From the NCBI GenBank assembly GCA_002376715.1, contig DFOK01000077.1, forward strand, positions 1 through 38,026: a stretch of DNA of 38,026 nt, in the 5' to 3' direction. The translations under genes and the position numbers were made by a program. Below are positions 32,930-38,026 of the stretch, one piece after another. Under the pieces are notes generated by a model. It had not been told where the DNA came from and ran no database searches. It saw nothing but the letters and a program-made list of their open reading frames with translations. This DNA comes from Bacteroidales bacterium UBA3543. Lineage in GTDB: Bacteria; Bacteroidota; Bacteroidia; Bacteroidales; UBA932. The first letter of the stretch is position 1. Every line of letters starts with the position of its first letter.

Positions 32930-35188
32930 ATGTACTATCAGCAGTCCAAACCCACCGAGAACCTTTTCCTGAATACTCTCCCCTTCGCGTATCCAGTCGA
33001 GCCCGTCACTTTCTATTTCACGAAAGAATTCATCCCCGGCCTGCATCTCAAACCGCTCAGTCACGATCTGTTTCCGCTTGGTGTCGAGACCATTTTCCCC
33101 GACATCACCAATGCGGACAAGATATACACAACCTTCACCGAGCCCGCAGATGGATTGACTCCGCTGGCCATTGAATTCCGCAAATCCGCCAATTACAACC
33201 TTGTCAAGAGATATTATAACGGACGAATCAATTACTTCCTCAAGAGCAGAGGACTGCCCGTAGAAACCACCTTCATCAAAGACAACCAGGCTTGGGTGAT
33301 GAAGCAGAAATCCAAACGGCCGGACTGCACCCAGTATGAACGCTTCACGCTGAAATTCGACTACGACTATCGCAATCAGCACCCGCATTTGATTCTGTCC
33401 TATGACAGGCCCTCGCTCGTCTATAAGAAATCCGTCGCCGATATTCTGAACCAGGACACGGATGTCCCCTTCTCCGAAGATGAATCGAACGCCACGCCTC
33501 ACGCCACCCCGGACATCTTCAGCAAGATATTCTACTTCAAAAAACTCGAGGAGGACAACAAGTGGACGTATCGCATCGAATCGTATGACTACTTGTCACA
33601 GCACCTTGAAGGGTTCGACTCGAAGAACGCTTATCCGGTGATGTGGCCTAAACTCGACGAATTCCTCGGTGCCGGCACGGAGGAAGAAGATGAAGACGAC
33701 ATCTACATCCCTCCGAAGAAATCAAGGGATTTCAGGACCAGCCGTTACCGTATTTACTACGAGAAGATAAAGTGGTTCTACGAGTCCTTCTTGAATAACG
33801 ATGAATTCCGCGCCATATTCCCTATCGCTCGCGACGGCTTCGCTACCGTGAACAAAGGACAGATCGGGATGGTACACGGCAACAGCAACCTGTTGGAGTT
33901 CGGTGAAAACTTCTCCGACAGAAACCCGCAGCAAGGCATCAATCACGGTCCGTATTCGAAGCCTAAGGCCTCTCACATTCAGATGGTCGGCATTCTTCAC
34001 GCCGATGACAAAGACCTCGGCAACTTCTTGCTGGTTCATTTCTGCCGTGACAAATACGGCTACTTCGAAGGATTGAAGAAATACACCGGCCTCGACGTGA
34101 CTTGGGCACCGCGTGACAAACACATATTCTTCACGGATAAAGCGAACCCGCTTCCCGAGATTCGTCAAGGCATCGCCAAACTCCAGCCGACGGAGGGAGT
34201 CGTATATGTGGGCTTGTATCTCACTCCTGTCGGAAAGCACACCTCCAACAAACAGGCGAAGGAGATCTATTACCAGGTAAAGAAAGAATTGCTCGATGCC
34301 GGCATCCAGTCTCAGTGCATCGAAACGGCCAAGATGCGAGTGGCGCTGAAGGGTGACGAAGGCGTGAACGAGAGAGGTTATCCCAAGAGGGATTTCGCAT
34401 ATACGCTGCAGAACATGGCCATCGCCATCAACGCGAAACTGGGAGGAACTCCCTGGCAGCTTGCGGCCGATAAAACGGATGAGTTGATTATCGGTGTCGG
34501 TGCGTTCAAGGTGGGTGACGTGAAATACATCGGCTCCGCCTTCTCGTTCGACAATACGGGTCATTTCAATGCGTTCGATTACTTCCTGAGCAATCAGACG
34601 CAGGCCCTCGCGGGTGCCATAGAAAATGCCATTCACGACTTCGCGAAAGATAAGGACGGTGTCCTTCCCGAGAGGATTATCATCCACTACTACAAGGTGA
34701 TGAGCAAAGAAGAGGAATACGGCCCTATCGAAAAGATGCTGGCCGAACTCGACATGGAAGACACGCCAGTGTATGTGGTGACCATCAACAAGACGGAGTC
34801 GGAGGATATTGTGCTGTTCGACGGCTACGCCAAACCTGAGCACTTTATGCCTCGCAGCGGTCGATATGCCAACTTGGGAAATAAGACCTACCTGCTCTGC
34901 AACAACTCCAACTACGAGAACGCCGGAGCATATTACGGCAAGGAAGGCTATCCGTTCCCGGTCAAGTTGAGGATTTCCTGCCCCTACTACGATGACGATA
35001 TAGATGACGCCACGATCCGTGACCTTATCGACCAGGTTTATCAATTCAGCCGCATCTATTGGAAGTCGGTCAAACAGCAGAACCTTCCCGTCACCATCAA
35101 ATACCCCGAGATGGTTGCGGAAATCGCTCCCCACTTCAACGGCGAGAATATCCCCGAACACGTTCAAGACTCGCTCTGGTTCCTGTAG
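32930..35188 (+). CDS. Prokaryotic Argonaute (long, MID-PIWI, predicted nuclease-inactive)
   Basis: This 752-aa protein starts at ATG 32930 (MYYQQSKPTENLF). A MID domain lies at about 420-512, where Y447/Y448, K451/K452, Q462 (GIQSQCI) and K503 (NAKLGG) fit the 5'-phosphate-binding Y-K-Q-K set. YTLQNMAIAINAKLGGTPW is a hallmark Argonaute block. The PIWI domain follows and ends with VYQFSRIYWKSV, LPVTIKYPEMVAEI and a C-terminal LWFL. The catalytic tetrad is broken: the first Asp of the typical I-G-I-D is Gly524 (IIGVGAF), and the Asp after IIIH is Tyr588 (IIIHYYKV). The N-terminal 400 residues would hold the N and possibly PAZ domains, not clearly recognised. It lies 53 bp after the LlaJI gene and 3 bp before Vsr, so it belongs to the operon. 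Guided, non-cutting target binding is inferred. Confidence 0.88.
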   Translation: MYYQQSKPTENLFLNTLPFAYPVEPVTFYFTKEFIPGLHLKPLSHDLFPLGVETIFPDITNADKIYTTFTEPADGLTPLAIEFRKSANYNLVKRYYNGRINYFLKSRGLPVETTFIKDNQAWVMKQKSKRPDCTQYERFTLKFDYDYRNQHPHLILSYDRPSLVYKKSVADILNQDTDVPFSEDESNATPHATPDIFSKIFYFKKLEEDNKWTYRIESYDYLSQHLEGFDSKNAYPVMWPKLDEFLGAGTEEEDEDDIYIPPKKSRDFRTSRYRIYYEKIKWFYESFLNNDEFRAIFPIARDGFATVNKGQIGMVHGNSNLLEFGENFSDRNPQQGINHGPYSKPKASHIQMVGILHADDKDLGNFLLVHFCRDKYGYFEGLKKYTGLDVTWAPRDKHIFFTDKANPLPEIRQGIAKLQPTEGVVYVGLYLTPVGKHTSNKQAKEIYYQVKKELLDAGIQSQCIETAKMRVALKGDEGVNERGYPKRDFAYTLQNMAIAINAKLGGTPWQLAADKTDELIIGVGAFKVGDVKYIGSAFSFDNTGHFNAFDYFLSNQTQALAGAIENAIHDFAKDKDGVLPERIIIHYYKVMSKEEEYGPIEKMLAELDMEDTPVYVVTINKTESEDIVLFDGYAKPEHFMPRSGRYANLGNKTYLLCNNSNYENAGAYYGKEGYPFPVKLRISCPYYDDDIDDATIRDLIDQVYQFSRIYWKSVKQQNLPVTIKYPEMVAEIAPHFNGENIPEHVQDSLWFL

Positions 35189-35191
35189 GTT

Positions 35192-35770
35192 ATGTCCGAT
35201 ACGATGACACCCGCCCAGCGGCACGACTGTATGTCCCACGTCCGCTCCAGCAACACGAAGCCGGAGAAGGTCGTGCGTGACGCTCTGTGGCGCAAAGGTT
35301 ATCGATACCGGCTCAACGACCGCAGGCTGCCCGGCACGCCCGATCTCGTGCTGCCGAAGTACAGGGCCGTCATCTTCATCAACGGCTGCTTCTGGCACGG
35401 ACACAAGGGATGCTCGAAGTACGTCGTGCCGAAGTCGAACGTGGAATTCTGGCAGGCGAAGGTGGCCCGCAACATTGAACGGGACTTGAAGAGCGCCCAG
35501 ATGCTCGACACGCTCGCCTGGACCGTCATCACCGTATGGGAATGCGAACTGACGAAGAAGAACCGCGAGGCTACTATAAACCGCATAGAAGCCGATTTGC
35601 GGGCCGCTAAGGAGAAATATGAGAACTACTGCGCCAAGCGTCGGGAAAGCCGCGAATACGCCCGGGAACAGGCCAGAAAGCACCGGGAAATCCTTGCGCA
35701 GGTAGAAGCCGAACTGAACCTTCCCAAGAGCCTAAGACGCTACGCCAGGCTGGCCGAGCGCGAACTGTAA
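35192..35770 (+). CDS. vsr: Very short patch repair (Vsr) endonuclease with C-terminal extension
   Basis: This 192-aa protein begins MSDTMTPAQRHDCMSHVRSSNTKPE, as Vsr proteins do. It has the catalytic Asp51 in GTPDLVLPKYRAVIF, the GCFWHGHKGC zinc/active region (C66, H69, H71, C74), and WECEL with the further zinc Cys. Vsr nicks next to T:G mismatches arising from deamination of 5-methylcytosine, so it is a usual partner of C5 methyltransferases. About 55 residues beyond the usual end form a charged, helical, coiled-coil-like tail (RRESREYAREQARKHREILA), absent from E. coli Vsr. It starts 3 bp after the Argonaute stop. Confidence 0.95.
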   Translation: MSDTMTPAQRHDCMSHVRSSNTKPEKVVRDALWRKGYRYRLNDRRLPGTPDLVLPKYRAVIFINGCFWHGHKGCSKYVVPKSNVEFWQAKVARNIERDLKSAQMLDTLAWTVITVWECELTKKNREATINRIEADLRAAKEKYENYCAKRRESREYAREQARKHREILAQVEAELNLPKSLRRYARLAEREL

Positions 35771-35773
35771 TTC

Positions 35774-36202
35774 CTAATTGAGAATCGCTTCCTGAATACC
35801 GTCGATGCTGTCGGTCACGGCATCGAACAGCTTGTACATCAACTCCGGCTCCTCCATCTTTGGAATATAGACGATTGTCTTCATGCCGCGGCCCTTGCAC
35901 CATCCGGCTTCCGTATGGGCACTGCGACCGCAAGGCAGAACCAAGACGCAGGTGTCGGCCCACTCCAGTGCCTCGATGTCATTGGCGAACTGCTTCTCCG
36001 CTGCAGGATGCGTCAGACCGTCTGCGTATTGCGTAAACGACCAATCTGCGCAATTCGGGTCGATGTCGGTCCAATGGAAGCCGTGGCCGCCCTGCGGAGG
36101 ATTACGAAAATCATAGACCTCGTGACCGAACTCCCGTAGCCGACGGACGACTTCGGGATAATAGGCGTTGCGCCAACTGGATGCTACATAGATGCGAGCC
36201 AT
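35774..36202 (-). CDS. Nucleoside 2-deoxyribosyltransferase-like protein
   Basis: The start at 36202 (MARIYVASSWRNAYYP) gives 142 aa. The N-terminal strand-helix (IYVASSWRN...EVVRRLREFGHEVYDF) and C-terminal CVLVLPCGRSAHTEAGWCKGRGMKTIVYI match the nucleoside 2-deoxyribosyltransferase fold. Glu98 in HTEAG sits where the family's catalytic Glu attacks the deoxyribose C1', with Ser94 nearby. Such enzymes exchange or remove bases of deoxynucleosides, and small members occur in phages and mobile elements. It is convergent with Vsr (3 bp between stops) and has its own promoter, so it is separate cargo. A related NAD-hydrolase or TIR-like role cannot be excluded. Confidence 0.7.
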   Translation of the reverse strand: MARIYVASSWRNAYYPEVVRRLREFGHEVYDFRNPPQGGHGFHWTDIDPNCADWSFTQYADGLTHPAAEKQFANDIEALEWADTCVLVLPCGRSAHTEAGWCKGRGMKTIVYIPKMEEPELMYKLFDAVTDSIDGIQEAILN

Positions 36203-36220
36203 AGGAACCGATACTTTCCA

Positions 36221-36228
36221 CAAATGTA
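36221..36228 (-). promoter_or_regulatory. Promoter -7 element of the deoxyribosyltransferase-like gene
   Basis: TACATTTG on the minus strand matches TAnnTTTG exactly, 18 nt before the start codon. The adjoining upstream bases are the 9-bp repeat array, which occupies the -33 region. Confidence 0.6.
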
Positions 36229-36262
36229 CGCAAAATGCGCGAAATACGCAGAATACGCAGTG
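36227..36262 (+). repeat. Four tandem 9-bp repeats (TACGCARAA type)
   Basis: TACGCAAAA, TGCGCGAAA, TACGCAGAA and TACGCAGTG follow one another without gaps. They cover the -33 region of the minus-strand promoter and resemble the repeats in the DUF3987 gene (26669-26749). Confidence 0.8.
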
Positions 36263-36601
36263 CCGATGGGAAGATATAGGCCGATGGCGGACGGTGCCGA
36301 TATGCGGGCCGATAAGGAAAGCGGTACTTGCCCTTCCGGGACGGACGAGCCGCCCGGAAAGGCAACCTTCAATGCCACCCTTCGCTGCAAGATTGTGGCC
36401 GGACAAGCCACCCACAAACTTGCTGACGCCCTCCCCGCAGATATAAGGAAAAGCGGTCACGGTCAGCAGTCAGTTGCTCCGCTCGCTACGCTTGCTCCAC
36501 AACTGCCAGCTCACCGTGCTGGTTTATCCCCCACCGCCCCCAGGGGCCATAATCGCCCGGGAGCCGCAGTGCCGGCGCGAGCGTCGGAGCCCCGAATCCG
36601 C

Positions 36602-36749
36602 GTACATTAACATAATCCCATCGGGATTGTGTAACAGCCGCCGGCACCGTCAGTGCCCCGCATCAGCGGCGTCGGTATAACATACTCCCGGAGCCCGCAA
36701 AACCGGCATACAAGGCGTCAGATTACACAATCCGGATTATGTTAAGTAC
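36602..36749. repeat. Long inverted repeat, arms at 36602-36634 and 36723-36749
   Basis: The left arm reads GTACATTAACATAATCC, then CATCG, then GGATTGTGTAA. The right arm is its reverse complement lacking the CATCG and one A. Each arm is itself nearly palindromic around AATCC-GGATT. The 88-bp spacer is GC-rich while the arms are AT-rich. Confidence 0.8.
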
Positions 36750-37625
36750 GCTCCGTCAGTGAGTTGCGAGTGTCCTACCTTCGAACTCCCGTGCGAGGCG
36801 GCGGCAGGAAAGTCGTTCGCTCAGGGAGGGGACCACCCCTCCCCTCCGTCGCTCACTCCGCCCTTCCCGCAATCTCCGATTCAGCGTCGTCAAGGTTCGA
36901 GTCCCGCTCCAGCAGTCGTCTCTTCGCGAGGGCGCTCGAGACCACTGCTTCCGCTACGTGACCCGCAATGAAGGTATGGAGGTATGCGTGGGCGGGAAGT
37001 GCCGCCCCGAAGACCGTCAGTGCCGTGCGACCGGCATCACTCGACTCCAACGTTGGTGGTATGCGAGCATCCTGCCGCCTTACGCAGCATCCGCTGCTGG
37101 GTCGTTCCAGGCCGTGACTCCTCTTCCTCCGCAAGCTCCGTCAGAAGAGTCCCGTCCCTCCACTCCGCGGTAAGCCTTCGGCTTGTTTATACCTGGCCGC
37201 TATTCCTCCACACCTCCGCCGTGGTGAACCACGCCGGAAGTGTTTCGGGCGTGCAGGGGCAGCCGTTCCGGCTGCTGGCGCAGAGAATGTCGGGCAGCGC
37301 TTTCTGCGGATTGTAGCCGCCAAGACTGATAGCCTTGTCGGCACACAATCACGCCTTCGCTTCTGCCCGTCATCCACTGCGCCGGTGGGAACCGTTTTCC
37401 CTGGGCTTCGCCCACGGGCGTTATCCCTTCGATTCAGCGTTGTCACGGGCCGTGCCGGCCCGGACCCCGGAGGCCGTCTGCCCCCACAAGCTGCCGGTCT
37501 TTGCCGGCGGCCGGGAGCCTGGGGTCTCCCGTCCGTTGTACCGTCAAAGCCCGTCATTCCTCACGCGCTGATGCTACAGACCGCCTCCGGGGCCACGCTC
37601 CACTCGCTTCGCTCGTTCCGCGCCA

Positions 37626-37730
37626 TTGGTGGTTTGTAGACTCTAGGCCTGGAGCACGCGGCCAGGTCCTCTGATTGTTCAACGGCATCACCCGCTCTAC
37701 CGACCAGGCCCAGAGACTCCAAACCACCAA
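37626..37730. repeat. 27-bp inverted repeat with 51-nt loop
   Basis: The arms 37626-37652 and 37704-37730 pair over 27 positions with three mismatches (outer TTGGTGGTTTG with CAAACCACCAA, inner GGCCTGG with CCAGGCC). Bases 37725-37733 can instead pair perfectly with 37755-37763 (CACCAACGC with GCGTTGGTG), giving two mutually exclusive structures. Confidence 0.8.
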
Positions 37731-37826
37731 CGCCAACTATTTACCCACGCCAGAGCGTTGGTGCAGGAAGGGGCGGAGTGCACCGCTCGGGGGACGGGAT
37801 CGGATATATAAAAATATACCACTTTG

Positions 37827-37887
37827 GGCAGCGGCTTGCGCCGCTGCCGGGAGCCCTGATCAGGTGTCTGGTCGGGGCTCTTTTTTT
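37827..37887 (+). terminator. Tandem hairpin intrinsic terminator
   Basis: A perfect 9-bp hairpin GGCAGCGGC-TTGC-GCCGCTGCC (37827-37848) is followed by a 13-bp stem with a GTGT loop (37851-37880, GAGCCC pairing GGGCTC plus wobble pairs), then seven T. It ends whatever is transcribed rightward through the GC-rich region and insulates the gene starting at 37992. Confidence 0.85.
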
Positions 37888-37991
37888 GTGCCGGTTGTGC
37901 GAATTTTATATGCTAAATTGCTGAAAATAAATTTGTTAATGTCGCCAATTTTTCGTATCTTGTAGTAAGAAAAAGATAAAGATTGAACGTT

Positions 37992-38026
37992 ATGAGGATG
38001 AGTTATCAAGAGAGAAAGGCCAGGCT
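37992..38026 (+). CDS. Start of an unidentified protein (cut by window end)
   Basis: ATG at 37992 (or 37998) opens a frame reading MRMSYQERKAR to the last base. Upstream, TTTG at 37932-37935 and a TATCTTG-like element 20 bp later (37956) form a plausible Bacteroidota promoter after the terminator. Too little is visible to identify the product. Confidence 0.4.
   Translation, partial: MRMSYQERKAR

Larger units (their letters stand above)
36203..37991. other. 1.8-kb GC-rich region without convincing genes; candidate structured RNA or transfer region
   Basis: Open frames here are short (up to about 140 codons), overlap on both strands, are rich in Arg, Pro and Ser, and show no domain. They look like chance frames in GC-rich DNA. 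Instead the region is packed with hairpins: an 8-bp stem at 36824-36843, a CUUCGG-type tetraloop hairpin at 37172-37184, a stem at 37216-37237, CAGCCG-TTC-CGGCTG at 37260-37274, and long inverted repeats (see separate entries). It ends in an intrinsic terminator on the plus strand. A long plus-strand RNA is plausible; an origin of transfer or a recombination region is the alternative. Confidence 0.5.
21390..38026. mobile_element. Integrated mobile element (left and central part; right end not seen)
   Basis: Base composition and codon use shift to visibly GC-richer with C/G-ending codons right after the mnmE terminator. The first genes are an HTH protein, a tyrosine recombinase, primase/helicase-like genes and then restriction-modification cargo. 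This is the usual order of Bacteroidales integrative mobilizable or conjugative elements. The left edge is placed between 21275 and 21430. No second copy of the left-edge sequence was found, so the right junction and the attachment core are outside the window or not recognised. No relaxase or transfer genes are seen. Confidence 0.75.

Noticed and set aside
32930..35188. PIWI-RE family protein
   Set aside because: The expected partner set (DinG-type helicase) is absent, and the protein shows the MID Y-K-Q-K set and C-terminal motifs of classical long Argonautes.
36888..36910. tRNA-like T-loop sequence GGTTCGAGTCCCG in the GC-rich region
   Set aside because: The flanking bases do not form a T-stem, and no acceptor, D or anticodon arms can be placed around it.
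37211..37240. Possible second copy of the left-edge palindrome (GTGGTGAACCAC) as the right attachment site
   Set aside because: Only the short GAACCAC core is shared; the surrounding bases differ, and it fits a local hairpin better.
37141..37557. A 138-codon open frame on the minus strand, and other 60-130-codon frames between 36.2 and 37.9 kb
   Set aside because: Composition is Arg/Pro/Gly-rich, frames overlap on both strands, and there are no domains and no ribosome sites. Typical chance frames in GC-rich DNA, though a small protein cannot be fully excluded.
37640..37720. Minus-strand resemblance to a tRNA D-arm and anticodon arm (GGTCGGTAGAGC, then GTTGAACAATCA)
   Set aside because: There is no T-arm with TTC and no 7-bp acceptor stem of the right span; the pairing is better explained by the long inverted repeat.
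21390..38026. CRISPR array or cas genes
   Set aside because: No regularly spaced repeats with unique spacers; the 9-bp arrays have no spacers, and no Cas motif was seen.

Overview
The window is a piece of a Bacteroidales (Bacteroidota) chromosome carrying the left and central part of a GC-richer mobile island. The host assignment rests on several signs. Many genes are preceded by the Bacteroidota -7 promoter element TAnnTTTG (seven or more exact copies). Shine-Dalgarno sites are weak, and several lipoproteins and outer-membrane proteins are of Bacteroidota type. A complete 3' part of a butyrate-type operon (CoA-transferase, thiolase, acyl-CoA dehydrogenase, EtfB, EtfA) recalls butyrate-forming Bacteroidales such as Odoribacter, Butyricimonas or Porphyromonas relatives. 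I cannot name the species.

Positions 1-21388 are core chromosome. They hold the acyl-CoA operon (1-4471, closed by a strong terminator), a small lipoprotein, anmK, an M1 aminopeptidase lipoprotein, a CapA-like/M15 peptidase fusion, rfbA-rfbB for dTDP-sugar synthesis, a guaA whose glutaminase half is degenerate, a NUDIX hydrolase, an MscS-type channel, an outer-membrane barrel protein, rlmD, a CarboxypepD_reg-like exported protein, and mnmE with an unusual repeat-built insertion in its G domain. mnmE is followed by its own terminator (21356-21388).

From about 21390 to the window end the DNA looks like an integrated mobile element. It starts with a promoter and a 20-bp perfect palindrome. Then come a protein with a zinc-finger-like cluster and five tandem excisionase-like HTH units, an overlapping tyrosine recombinase, a hypothetical protein, a small HTH protein, a BT4734/VirE-N-like primase-associated protein, and a PriCT-2/DUF3987 primase-helicase-like protein. 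These form the integration and replication half. No relaxase or conjugation gene is inside the window, so the element is probably mobilizable or continues to the right.

The cargo is a tightly spaced five-gene operon (28250-35770) read from its own promoter: a C5-cytosine DNA methyltransferase, a McrB-like AAA+ motor, an LlaJI/McrC-like PD-(D/E)xK restriction subunit, a 752-aa Argonaute with MID and PIWI regions whose catalytic aspartates appear lost, and a Vsr mismatch endonuclease with a C-terminal extension. A nuclease-dead long Argonaute built into an McrBC-type restriction-modification operon is the most exciting item here. It suggests a hybrid defence system in which a guided or nucleic-acid-sensing module is coupled to a motor-driven restriction complex. 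A convergent nucleoside 2-deoxyribosyltransferase-like gene follows.

The last region (about 36203-37991) has no convincing gene. It is very GC-rich, packed with hairpins and long inverted repeats, and ends in a double hairpin plus T-tract. It is a candidate for a large structured RNA or a transfer/recombination region. A new reading frame begins at 37992 and runs off the window.
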